DNA of 7,902 nt from Lentisphaerota bacterium (GTDB lineage Bacteria > Verrucomicrobiota > Lentisphaeria > Oligosphaerales > JAFGRS01): assembly GCA_012514865.1 (NCBI GenBank), contig JAAYZO010000143.1:1-7902 (forward strand). Direction: 5' to 3'. The notes under the pieces were generated by a model, which was not told the DNA's origin, did not search any database, and saw nothing but the letters and a program-made list of their open reading frames with translations. This document shows positions 1 through 7,500 of this stretch, piece by piece (positions within the stretch are counted from its first letter, which is position 1; every line of letters begins with the position of its first letter). Made by a program: the position numbers and the translations under genes.

Positions 1-74
1 CCACTCCCCGCTCCATGCCCCCGGCTCCCTGCGGTCCCCCACCGTCGCACGCATCGGAGTTCAGAGTTCGGTAC

Positions 75-108
75 CACCGACGCACCGTCCACCGCCGCAC
101 CGACGCAC
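75..108. repeat. 11-bp direct repeat, 23-bp spacing
   Basis: The sequence CACCGACGCAC occurs at 75-85 and again exactly at 98-108, within a CCG/CAC-rich stretch. A third, imperfect CACCG element lies between them. It looks like a remnant of a short-period repeat, but in DNA this GC-rich it could be chance. Confidence 0.35.
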
Positions 109-142
109 GGGCCTACTGGCCCTCTCCCGCTCTCCCTCTCCC

Positions 143-173
143 GTTCGTGTCGTTCGTGCCGTTCGTGGTTAAC
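143..173 (-). repeat. GTTCGTG three-unit repeat (CACGAAC family)
   Basis: Three consecutive 9-base units (GTTCGTGTC, GTTCGTGCC, GTTCGTGGT) run from 143 to 169 and end in GTTAAC. Read on the minus strand they start with GTTAACCACGAAC and continue as CACGAAC units. This resembles the AACCACGAAGGACACGAAGG-type intergenic repeat that I know from many unrelated bacterial genomes. The tandem structure is seen directly; family membership is from memory. The repeat is non-coding. Confidence 0.6.
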
Positions 174-188
174 TCCCCTCCCTCGTAC

Positions 189-222
189 CCTCTGCGTCCC
201 CCTGCGTCCTCCGCGGTGAAAT
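189..222 (-). repeat. CTCTGCG-type intergenic repeat, left copy 1
   Basis: This 34-base block matches the reverse complement of 7735-7768 (and of 7832-7865) at 32 of 34 positions. The differences are at 201 and 212, where C replaces T. It ends in GCGGTGAAAT, as the right-hand copies do when inverted. It belongs to the CCGCAGAGGACGCAGAGG type of repeat, here on the minus strand. Left copy 2 (312-341) shares the C at the first variant position, so the two left copies look more related to each other than to the right pair. Confidence 0.75.
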
Positions 223-237
223 CCCCTCCGCGAGGGG
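223..237. repeat. Small perfect hairpin after left repeat copy 1
   Basis: CCCCTC (223-228) and GAGGGG (232-237) form a perfect 6-bp inverted repeat around the 3-base loop CGC. It directly abuts the end of left repeat copy 1. It may be part of a longer repeat element or chance. It has no T-tract and is too small to call a terminator. Confidence 0.4.
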
Positions 238-267
238 CGTACTTCCTCACCGCATGATCGGCCTCCC

Positions 268-292
268 CTTGGCGCTCTTGGCGGCTTGGCGA
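268..292 (-). repeat. CTTGGCG three-unit repeat (CGCCAAG family)
   Basis: Three near-tandem units, CTTGGCGCT (268-276), CTTGGCGG (277-284) and CTTGGCGA (285-292), follow one another with an 8 to 9 base period. On the minus strand they read as CGCCAAG units, which resembles a known type of dispersed intergenic repeat. The block runs directly into the second CTCTGCG-type repeat. It is non-coding by appearance. Confidence 0.6.
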
Positions 293-341
293 GAGATCCT
301 CCTCCTCCCCGCCTCTGCGTCCCCCTGCGTCCTCTGCGGTG
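293..341 (-). repeat. CTCTGCG-type intergenic repeat, left copy 2
   Basis: Bases 312-341 match the inverted right-hand repeat with a single change, C instead of T at 324. The adjoining GATCCTC...CTCCTCCCCG stretch (about 295-311) also resembles the next part of that inverted repeat, so homology extends beyond the core. The terminal hairpin of the right-hand copies is not found here. Its place is taken by the CTTGGCG units, which suggests a mosaic of repeat families. Confidence 0.7.
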
Positions 342-417
342 CCGGCGCGGATTGCCCCCCTCTGCTCAGGGTCTACATTACACCCCGAGGCGCCGGCCAG
401 GCCGCGCGCCCCATTGC

Positions 418-439
418 CCCTTAATAGATAGGTTAAGGG
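418..439. promoter_or_regulatory. AT-rich inverted repeat, possible operator or promoter
   Basis: CCCTTAA (418-424) and TTAAGGG (433-439) form a perfect 7-bp inverted repeat with 8 bases between the arms. The core (421-436) is almost all A/T, standing out in very GC-rich surroundings about 100 bases upstream of the cysQ start. Symmetry plus an AT-rich core is what one expects of a repressor or activator site overlapping a promoter. I find no good -35/-10 pair aligned to it, and no regulator gene is in the window, so the role is a guess. Confidence 0.25.
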
Positions 440-538
440 CGCCGCGGCGGCCGTTGACGCGGCGTCGGTGTGGCTGTGTCGGGCGGTCAGGCCGCGCGGC
501 GGCCTGTACGGCGTCGGGGTAGCGAGGCCACGAGTGTG

Positions 539-1396
539 ATGGCGATGCAGACATGGCTCAGCGCGGCGGTGGCCGCGGCGGCAGAGGCCGGTGAGGCGAT
601 TCTGCGCCTGTACGGCCGTGCTGTCGCCGTGGAGACCAAGGCGGACCAGTCACCGCTGACGGCGGCCGACCGCGCCTCGCATGAGTGCCTGGTGGCCCGC
701 CTGGGCGCCGGTGCGGCGGCGTTGCCGGTGCTCTCCGAGGAGGGCCAGGCGCGGCCGTACGCCGAGCGCCGCGCCTGGGAGCGCTTCTGGCTGATCGACC
801 CGCTCGATGGCACCAAGGAGTTCCTGAAGCGCAATGGCGAGTTCACCGTCAACGTCGCCCTGGTCGAAGCCGGCCGGCCGGTCCTGGGCGTGGTGCTGGC
901 GCCGGTGACGGGCGTCGTCTACGTCGGAGCGCGCGGCCTGGGCGCGTACAAGGCCGAGCCGGGCCGGCACTACCGCGAGGCGTCCGACCTGGTGTCGGGT
1001 GCCGCCGACCCGGCCGCGGCCGGCTGGCTGCGCCTGCCGAGTGTGGCGATGACGCCGGGCTGTGTGCGTGTGGTCTCCTCGCGCTCGCACGAGAATGACG
1101 CGACGCGTGCCTACCTGGCGGCGCTGGAGGCCTCGGCGGGCCGGGTGGAGCGCCTCGCCATCGGCAGCTCGCTGAAGCTCTGTCTGGTGGCCGAGGGCGC
1201 CGCCGATCTCTATCCGCGTCTCGCGCCGACCATGGAGTGGGACACGGCGGCGGCGCAGGCCGTCGTCGAGGCCGCCGGCGGGGCCGTCCTCGAGCACCCG
1301 GGCGGGCAGCCCCTGCGCTGCAACAAGGCCGACCTGCACAACCCGTTCTTCGTCGCCTGCCGGGCCGGCCTGAGTACCGCCGGAGTGAGGTTCTGA
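539..1396 (+). CDS. cysQ: 3'(2'),5'-bisphosphate nucleotidase CysQ
   Basis: Mg-dependent phosphatase of the inositol monophosphatase superfamily. It converts 3'-phosphoadenosine 5'-phosphate (PAP), left after PAPS is used, to AMP and phosphate. From the ATG at 539 the protein has 285 residues. Metal-ligand motifs are in order: SEEG (66-69), DPLDGTKEF (87-95, ligands D87 and D90) and WDTAAAQ (234-240, D235). The GSSLKLCLVAEGAADLYPR stretch (209-227) is typical of CysQ rather than of inositol phosphatases. It is somewhat longer than the roughly 250 residues of E. coli CysQ; residues around 137-170 look like an insertion. Start choice: an in-frame GTG at 470 would add 23 Arg/Gly-rich residues unlike the family, so 539 (or ATG 545) is preferred; GCGAGG at 522-527 is a modest ribosome site. 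It stops 5 bases before cysD, the first gene of a sulfate-activation operon. Confidence 0.92.
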   Translation: MAMQTWLSAAVAAAAEAGEAILRLYGRAVAVETKADQSPLTAADRASHECLVARLGAGAAALPVLSEEGQARPYAERRAWERFWLIDPLDGTKEFLKRNGEFTVNVALVEAGRPVLGVVLAPVTGVVYVGARGLGAYKAEPGRHYREASDLVSGAADPAAAGWLRLPSVAMTPGCVRVVSSRSHENDATRAYLAALEASAGRVERLAIGSSLKLCLVAEGAADLYPRLAPTMEWDTAAAQAVVEAAGGAVLEHPGGQPLRCNKADLHNPFFVACRAGLSTAGVRF

Positions 1397-1401
1397 GGAC
1401 C

Positions 1402-2310
1402 ATGGAACGCTACCGCCTGACCCACCTCCAGCAGCTCGAGGCCGAGAGCATCCACATCCTGCGCGAGGTCGCCGCCGAGTTCGCCAACCCGGTGATGCTC
1501 TACTCGGTAGGCAAGGACTCGTCGGTGATGCTGCGCTTGGCGCAGAAGGCCTTCCATCCCGGCCCGATACCCTTCCCGCTGATGCATGTCGACACGCGCT
1601 GGAAATTCCGGGAAATGATCACCTTCCGCGACCGCATGGCGGCCGAGATCGGCTTCCGCCTGCTGGTGTGGACGAATCCGGATGGCATCGCCCGTCAGAT
1701 CAACCCGATCGACCATGGCAGCGAGACGCACACGCAGATCATGAAGACCGAGGCGCTGAAGCAGGCCCTCGACCACTACGGCTTCGACGCGGCCTTCGGC
1801 GGCGCCCGCCGCGACGAGGAGAAGTCGCGCGCCAAGGAGCGCGTCTTCAGCTTCCGCAACCGCTTCCACCAGTGGGACCCGAAGAACCAGCGCCCCGAGC
1901 TGTGGCAGCTCTACAACACGCGCGTCCGCAAGGGCGAGAGCATCCGCGTCTTCCCCTTGTCGAACTGGACCGAGCTGGACGTCTGGCTGTACATCCTGCG
2001 CGAGCAGATTCCGATTGTGCCGCTATACTTCGCCCGAGAGCGTCCGGTGGTCGAGCGCGATGGCCTCTGGATCCTCGTCGATGACGACCGTCTGCCCCTG
2101 CGCCCGGGCGAGCGTCCGCAGATGCGGCGGGTGCGTTTCCGGACGCTGGGCTGCTACCCGCTGACGGGGGCCATCGAGTCGGCGGCCGACACGCTGCCGA
2201 AGATCGTCCAGGAGATGCTCGTGGCGACCACCTCCGAGCGCCAGGGCCGGGTGATCGACCAGGACGGCGCCGCCTCAATGGAAGACAAGAAGAAGGACGG
2301 CTACTTCTAG
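1402..2310 (+). CDS. cysD: Sulfate adenylyltransferase subunit 2 (CysD)
   Basis: Catalytic subunit of ATP sulfurylase. With the GTPase subunit CysN it joins ATP and sulfate into adenosine 5'-phosphosulfate, the first step of sulfate activation in the cytoplasm. The 302-residue length equals that of E. coli CysD as I recall it. The PP-loop nucleotide motif SVGKDSS is at 35-41. Other family blocks are HVDTRWKF (62-69), GGARRDEEKSRAKER (133-147), FPLSNWTELDVW (184-195), GCYPLTGA (250-257) and the typical C-terminal end SMEDKKKDGYF. The open frame extends upstream inside cysQ, but homology begins at ATG 1402, with GGAGTGAGG (1382-1390) and GAGGA overlapping the cysQ stop as ribosome-site candidates. 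The 5-base gap to cysQ suggests translational coupling. No key residue appears to be missing. Confidence 0.96.
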   Translation: MERYRLTHLQQLEAESIHILREVAAEFANPVMLYSVGKDSSVMLRLAQKAFHPGPIPFPLMHVDTRWKFREMITFRDRMAAEIGFRLLVWTNPDGIARQINPIDHGSETHTQIMKTEALKQALDHYGFDAAFGGARRDEEKSRAKERVFSFRNRFHQWDPKNQRPELWQLYNTRVRKGESIRVFPLSNWTELDVWLYILREQIPIVPLYFARERPVVERDGLWILVDDDRLPLRPGERPQMRRVRFRTLGCYPLTGAIESAADTLPKIVQEMLVATTSERQGRVIDQDGAASMEDKKKDGYF

Positions 2311-2338
2311 AGTCCGGCCGCCGGCCGGCGGCCGGACT
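2311..2338. promoter_or_regulatory. Perfect 28-bp palindrome between cysD and cysNC
   Basis: AGTCCGGCCGCCGG (2311-2324) is followed without a break by its exact reverse complement (2325-2338). It starts on the first base after the cysD stop and ends two bases before the GGAG ribosome site of cysNC. In RNA it would fold into a 12-bp GC-rich stem with a GGCC loop. There is no T-tract, so it is a poor intrinsic terminator for an operon that must continue into cysNC. It may be an mRNA stability or processing hairpin, a brake on cysNC translation, or a protein-binding site. Confidence 0.6.
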
Positions 2339-2340
2339 GC

Positions 2341-2344
2341 GGAG
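2341..2344 (+). promoter_or_regulatory. Ribosome binding site of cysNC
   Basis: GGAG lies 7 bases before the GTG at 2352 and supports that start. It sits immediately after the palindrome, so the hairpin would leave it exposed but sterically close. Confidence 0.55.
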
Positions 2345-2351
2345 ACAGCAC

Positions 2352-4457
2352 GTGACCACGTCCCAAGACCAGCTTGCGTCCCGACTGCCGGCCGATGCGC
2401 CGCCGGCGGCCGACGCCGTGGCGGCGGACATCGACGCGTACCTTCGTGAGCACGAAGAGAAGGACCTCCTGCGGCTCCTGACCTGCGGCAGCGTCGACGA
2501 CGGCAAGTCGACCCTGATCGGGCGGCTCCTCTATGACACCCGCCTGGTCTACGAGGACCAGCTCGCGGCCGTCCGGCGCGACTCCCTCGTGCACGGCACC
2601 ACCGGCACCGACTTCGATCCGGCCCTCCTCACCGACGGCCTCAAGGCCGAACGCGAACAGGGCATCACCATCGACGTCGCCTACCGCTACTTCTCCACCC
2701 GGCGGCGGACCTTCATCGTCGCCGATACGCCCGGACACGAGCAGTACACCCGCAACATGGCCACCGGGGCCTCGAACTGCGACCTCGCCGTCGTCCTCAT
2801 CGACGCCCGCCACGGCATCACCGTGCAGACCCGCCGACACAGCTTCATCGTCTCGCTGCTCGGCATCCGCCATGTCGTCGTGGCAGTCAACAAGATGGAC
2901 CTGGTGGGCTGGTCACAGGAGGTCTTCGAGCGCATCCGTGCCGAGTACCACGACGTCATCGCCCGCCTGGACTTCAGCGACGTGCACTTCATCCCGATGA
3001 GCGCCCTGCAGGGCGACAACGTCGTCGAGCCCGGCACGCATCTGCCCTGGTACCAGGGCCCGACCCTGCTGCACCACCTCGAGAATGTCACCGTGATCAC
3101 CGACCGCAACCTCATCGACCTGCGCTTCCCGGTGCAGATGGTGGTGCGGCCGAACCTCGACTTCCGCGGCTTCGCCGGGACGGTCGCCTCGGGGGTGCTG
3201 CGGGTCGGCGACGAGGTCATGGCGCTGCCCTCGCGGCGGCTCTCGCGGGTGACCGGCATCGTCACCTTCGACGGCCCGCTCGACCACGCCTTCCCGCCGC
3301 AGGCAGTGACCGTGACCCTGGCCGACGAGATCGACCTCTCGCGCGGCGATATGCTGGTGCATCCGAACAACACGCCGCGCCTCGAGACCGAGGTCGAGGC
3401 GATGCTGGTCTGGCTGGGCGATGCCCCCGCCAGTGTCGGCGCGGCGTTCCTGGTGAAGCACACCACGCAGGTCGTCCCGGGAGTCCTGGCCGAGGTGCGT
3501 TACCGCGTGGATGTCAACACGATGCGGCGCCTGCCGGCGGCCCCGGACGGCGAGCTGCCCAGCCTCGGCCTCAACGACATCGCGCGCATCCAGCTCCGGC
3601 TGCACCGGCCCCTCATGGTCGATCCGTACGACCGCAACCGCCAGACCGGCGCCTTCATCCTGATCGACCGCGTCACCCAGGCCACCGTGGCCGCCGGCAT
3701 GATCGTCGACCGCCGTGTCACGCGCGGCGCCCGCGCCGCCGGAGCGCCGGTGAGCCAGCACATCCGCCGTGAGGAGTCGCTGGTCTCGGCGGCCGAGCGC
3801 GAAGCCCTCCTGGGGCAGCGCGGCGGCACGGTCTGGCTGACCGGCCTGAGCGGCTCGGGCAAGAGCACGGTGGCGCGCGAGCTGGAGCGTCGTCTGATGG
3901 CGGCGGGCCACCTCTGCACCGTCCTCGACGGCGATACCATCCGCCACGGCCTCAACCGCGACCTCGGCTTCAGCGCCGCCGACCGCACCGAGAATATCCG
4001 CCGCATCGCCGAGGTCTCGCGGCTCTTCAACGACGCCGGCCTGATCGTCATCACCGCCTTCATCTCGCCCTACCGCGAGGACCGCGCCCAGGCGCGCGAC
4101 ATCGTCGGCGCCGAGCGCTTCTTCGAGGTCCACGTCAACACCCCCCTGGAGGTCTGCGAGGCGCGTGACCCGAAGGGCCTCTACCAGAAGGCCCGCACCG
4201 GCGCTATCGCACAGTTCACCGGGATCTCGGCGCCCTACGAGGCACCCGAGGCACCGGCGTTGGTCCTGGATACGACCCGGCTGTCGCCCGCGGATGGCGC
4301 CGCGGCGGTCCAGGCAGTCCTGGCCGGGCTGTTCCAGGGCCTGTCCGAGTCTCAGGAAGAAGGTGCCGCCGAGAGCGGCCGGGTCGCGCCGACGAGCGCG
4401 ACCGGCCCGGGGCGGCGACCGGCACCGGCAGGCGCAGCCGGCACCGGGGCGGCGTAG
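2352..4457 (+). CDS. cysNC: Bifunctional sulfate adenylyltransferase GTPase subunit / APS kinase (CysNC)
   Basis: A 701-residue fusion of two sulfate-activation enzymes. Residues about 30-455 are CysN, the translation-factor-like GTPase that powers APS formation with CysD: P-loop GSVDDGKST (46-54), DTPGHEQY (125-132) and NKMD (180-183), followed by beta-barrel domains. Residues about 475-660 are CysC, the APS kinase that makes PAPS: P-loop GLSGSGKST (498-506), DGDTIRHGLN (526-535), the ISPYREDR block (571-578) and CEARDPKGLYQKAR (602-615). All expected nucleotide-binding residues are present, so both activities are likely intact. The start is GTG with GGAG 7 bases upstream; homology starts about 30 residues in, as in E. 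coli CysN. After the kinase comes an unusual tail of about 38 residues rich in Ala, Gly, Pro and Arg. It follows cysD by 41 bases, nearly all palindrome. Confidence 0.95.
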   Translation: MTTSQDQLASRLPADAPPAADAVAADIDAYLREHEEKDLLRLLTCGSVDDGKSTLIGRLLYDTRLVYEDQLAAVRRDSLVHGTTGTDFDPALLTDGLKAEREQGITIDVAYRYFSTRRRTFIVADTPGHEQYTRNMATGASNCDLAVVLIDARHGITVQTRRHSFIVSLLGIRHVVVAVNKMDLVGWSQEVFERIRAEYHDVIARLDFSDVHFIPMSALQGDNVVEPGTHLPWYQGPTLLHHLENVTVITDRNLIDLRFPVQMVVRPNLDFRGFAGTVASGVLRVGDEVMALPSRRLSRVTGIVTFDGPLDHAFPPQAVTVTLADEIDLSRGDMLVHPNNTPRLETEVEAMLVWLGDAPASVGAAFLVKHTTQVVPGVLAEVRYRVDVNTMRRLPAAPDGELPSLGLNDIARIQLRLHRPLMVDPYDRNRQTGAFILIDRVTQATVAAGMIVDRRVTRGARAAGAPVSQHIRREESLVSAAEREALLGQRGGTVWLTGLSGSGKSTVARELERRLMAAGHLCTVLDGDTIRHGLNRDLGFSAADRTENIRRIAEVSRLFNDAGLIVITAFISPYREDRAQARDIVGAERFFEVHVNTPLEVCEARDPKGLYQKARTGAIAQFTGISAPYEAPEAPALVLDTTRLSPADGAAAVQAVLAGLFQGLSESQEEGAAESGRVAPTSATGPGRRPAPAGAAGTGAA

Positions 4458-4482
4458 TCACGCCGGGGGTCGAAGCGCAGGC

Positions 4483-4500
4483 GGCGCCGGCCGAGGCGCC
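4483..4500 (+). other. Short hairpin in the cysNC-gdh gap
   Basis: GGCGCC (4483-4488) and GGCGCC (4495-4500) can pair around the 6-base loop GGCCGA, seven bases before the ribosome site of the glutamate dehydrogenase gene. No T-run follows, so this is not a convincing terminator, and read-through from cysNC is plausible. Short pairings like this are common by chance at this GC content. Confidence 0.25.
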
Positions 4501-4506
4501 ATGGTT

Positions 4507-4513
4507 GAGGAGA
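4507..4513 (+). promoter_or_regulatory. Ribosome binding site of the glutamate dehydrogenase
   Basis: GAGGAGA ends 6 bases before ATG 4520. This strong Shine-Dalgarno match selects that ATG over the in-frame TTG at 4505, which would itself overlap the site, and over the out-of-frame ATG at 4501. Confidence 0.75.
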
Positions 4514-4519
4514 TCGGTC

Positions 4520-7500
4520 ATGGGTACGACGGCACAGACACACAACGGGACCTCCATCGCCATCCTGGCAGAGGAACGGGGGCTGCAGACCGCCTTGCTC
4601 TACGAAGCGGTGATGGAGCTCTCCCGTGAAGGCATGCTGACCGCGCCGTGCCTCGACGCCGCGGCGCGGGTCCTGCTCGACGACCTCGGACTGCCCCACT
4701 ATTACTTCCGGACCCTCTCCAAGGCGGCGCTGATGACCGCCCTGCGGGCCATTGCGACGAATCTGAACTGGGATAGCCAGGGCCACCGCGGCCTCAGCGA
4801 CCGCTCGGCCTACCTCGAGGCCGACGGCCAGCACGGCATCCAGATGATGGTGGCCGGCGAGGGCACCCGCGAGGTCATGGAGATGGCCGCCGAAGAGCGC
4901 ATGCGGCAGCGCCGCTGGGAGTACTGCTACGCGCCGCGCACGCGCTATACCACCTACATCATCAAGCCCGAAGAATGCCCGACCGTCGAGGCCCTCGCCG
5001 GCGGCGGCAATCCCTTCGCCCTGTCGAACGCCAACGCGGCAAGCGCCTTCTCGGTGCCGCATGAGACCGACGAGCGCTACCAGGCCTTCCTGAGCCGCCA
5101 GCGCGCCAGCGTCACGCGCCTGGTCGAGTTCTCGTCGGTGCCCGGCACCGACGAGACGCGCATCATGTTCCACAAGACCATCGCAGTCGGGAAGCTGGCG
5201 GTGATCCGCCGCATGCTCGGCGAGCACGGCGTGCCCCTGACGCGCGCCTACGGCGAGCCGTACCGCACCCCCAAGGGCGGCGTCTCGGCGGTCTGCTCGT
5301 TCTATGTCAAGGGCAGCCTCGACGAGGCTACCGCCAACCGCATCGCCGGCGACCTGCGCGCCGTCCTCATCCTCGGCGAGAATCCCTTCGCGCCGAGCTT
5401 CCTGCGCGGCGACCTCAGCTTCGCGGAAATGGTCTTCGCCGCCAACCTCACCAACTTCGTGCACCAGTTCGTCTACCGCGACCTGAGCACCGACCGCGCC
5501 ATCATGGGCTCGCTGCAGCTCCAGGAACTCCGCGAGGCCCTCTCCAAACGCATCAACGACGCCGACCACAGCGAGTTCACCCGGCGCCTCATCCGCGAGA
5601 CGGTCGTCCGCAACCCCGACCGCGTCAAGGAGCTCTTCGCCCTCTTCGAGAGCAAGTTCAACCCGGCGCAGGCGCCGTCGTTTGACGAGAAGGCCCTCCA
5701 GGAGAAGCTGCGGCACTTCGAGCGCGCCATCACCATCCAGTTCGCCGAGGACGTCACCGGCCTGGAGATCATGCGCTACGCGACACGCCTGATCACCCAC
5801 ACCCTCAAGACCAACTTCTACTACCAGACCAAGCGCGCCTTCGCCTTCCGCCTCGACAGCCGCATCCTCAACCCGGTCGTCTTCCCCGGACGCATCCACG
5901 GCCTCTTCTTCGTCCTCGGACACTACGCCCTCGGCACCCACATGCGCGCCGAGGATATCTCGCGCGGCGGCCTGCGCCTCCTGCGCATCACCGCCACCAA
6001 CTACGAGAATGAACTCGACGCCGCCAACCTCCTCAACTACGCCCTCGGACCCAAGGCCCAGCGCCTCAAGCACAAGGACATCGCCGAGAGCGGCGCCAAG
6101 GGCGTCATCGTGCCCCTCCCCGAACACGCCCGCGATGCCCTCGAGGCCATCTACGACTACGCCGATGGCATCATGGACCTCCTCCAGCCCCACCCGGCCG
6201 TCGTCGACTACCTCGGCGCCCCCGAGATGATCTTCTTCGGGCCCGACGAGGGCACCAGCAGCCTCATGGACGCCGTCGCCGAGCGCGCCCGCGAACGCGG
6301 CTACCGGCACTGGCGCACCATGACCACCGGCAAGAGCATCGGCCTGCCGCATGATACCTACGGCCTGACCAGCGATGGCAAGGTCTTCGGCCTGGTCGAA
6401 CGCCACGAGGGCACCGAGGTCCAGGTCGAGGGGCAGACCATCCTCGTCTCCAAGGACGCCGACGAGATCATCCGCGGCATCGGCGGCACCATCGCCACCA
6501 GCGGCATGACCACCACCGGCGTCATGGCCTGCTTCCGCACCCTGGCCGAACGCTGCCAGCTCCGCGAGGAAGACCTCAACCTCCTGGTGACCGGCGGACC
6601 CGACGGCGACCTCGGCGCCAACCAGCTCCAGTGCTACCGCGGCCGCATCTGCATGGTCGTCGACAGCGGCGCCGTGCTCTTCGACCCCGATGGCCTCGAC
6701 CGCAAGGCCCTCCTCCGCCTCGCCGTCAGCCGACACACCCGGCCGCGCCTCAATACCACCAGCTTCCCGGTCGAATGCCTCGGACCGCGCGGCTTCATCG
6801 TGCGCCGGACGGACCGCAATGTCACCCTCCCCGACGGCACCCTCGTCGAGGATGGCGCCTTCTTCCACAGCAATGTCCTCGTCACCCCCGAGAACCGGCG
6901 CTTCCTGAGCCAGGCGAACATCCGGGCCTTCGTGCCCTGCGGCGGCCTCAAGGATACCATCAACTTCGCCAACGTCCGCGCCTTCCTCGCGAACTTCCAG
7001 GAGCTCCTCCTCATCGTCGAGGGCGCCAACGTCTTCTTCGATGACAGCGCCCGCGAGATCATCGCCCGCGAGAGCACGATCGTGCAGATCAAGGACTCGA
7101 CCGCCAACAAGGGCGGCGTCACCTCCAGCTCGCTGGCCGAGGTCCTCACCGCCTTCCTCCTCGGCGAGGACTACGAGAAGGCCCTCGTCGACAACGAGGC
7201 GAACCGCTGCCGCCTGGTCCATGAGCTGCTCAGCATCATCGCCGCGAACGCCAGCGCCGAGACCGCGATGCTCCTGGATCTCCATGCCGCCCGACCCGAC
7301 GTGCCGCTGTACCGCCTCTCGGTCGACACCAGCGAGTGGCTCCTGGCCTTCCAGGAACGCGTCCGGGAACACCTCGAGGCCATCCTCGCCAACGCCGCGA
7401 TGGTCCGCAAGGTCGTCCTCGGCTACGTGCCGCCACTCCTCACCGAGCTGGTCGGCGCCGACACGATCCTCGAACGCCTCGGCACCGACGAGCTGCGCGC

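Larger units (their letters stand above)
1..538. other. Gene-free, repeat-rich upstream region
   Basis: I see no credible gene before cysQ. Short open frames exist, but they translate the repeats themselves into low-complexity Pro/Arg/Ser-rich strings with no recognisable domain. The stretch holds, in order, an 11-base direct repeat, a GTTCGTG triplet repeat, a CTCTGCG-type repeat, a perfect small hairpin, a CTTGGCG triplet repeat, a second CTCTGCG-type repeat, and an AT-rich inverted repeat around 418-439. The part nearest cysQ (342-538) should contain the operon promoter, but no strong sigma-70 pair stands out. I recognise no riboswitch, tRNA or CRISPR array. Confidence 0.7.

Noticed and set aside
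352..379. Possible sigma-70 promoter TTGCCC, 16-base spacer, TACATT
   Set aside because: Each box matches the consensus at only 4 of 6 positions and nothing else supports it, so it is not listed as a feature.
15..522. Two short plus-strand open frames (15-257 and 286-522) as small proteins
   Set aside because: They translate the tandem repeats, have no ribosome site or recognisable domain, and overlap the putative regulatory region.
470..538. N-terminal extension of CysQ from GTG 470
   Set aside because: The 23 extra residues are Arg/Gly-rich and unlike the family, whose N-terminus aligns from about residue 1-3 of the ATG 539 form. I cannot fully exclude GTG 536 or ATG 545.
2311..2338. Palindrome as an intrinsic terminator ending the operon after cysD
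   Set aside because: No T-run follows, and the ribosome site of cysNC, whose product must partner CysD, begins two bases later.
650..4133. Several minus-strand and alternate-frame open frames over cysQ, cysD and cysNC
   Set aside because: They overlap genes with clear catalytic motifs and give Arg/Pro/Ala-rich or acidic low-complexity products typical of shadow frames in GC-rich DNA.
4458..4519. Terminator and new promoter between cysNC and the GDH gene
   Set aside because: Only a 6-bp GC hairpin without a T-tract is present and no promoter boxes are recognisable in 62 bases.
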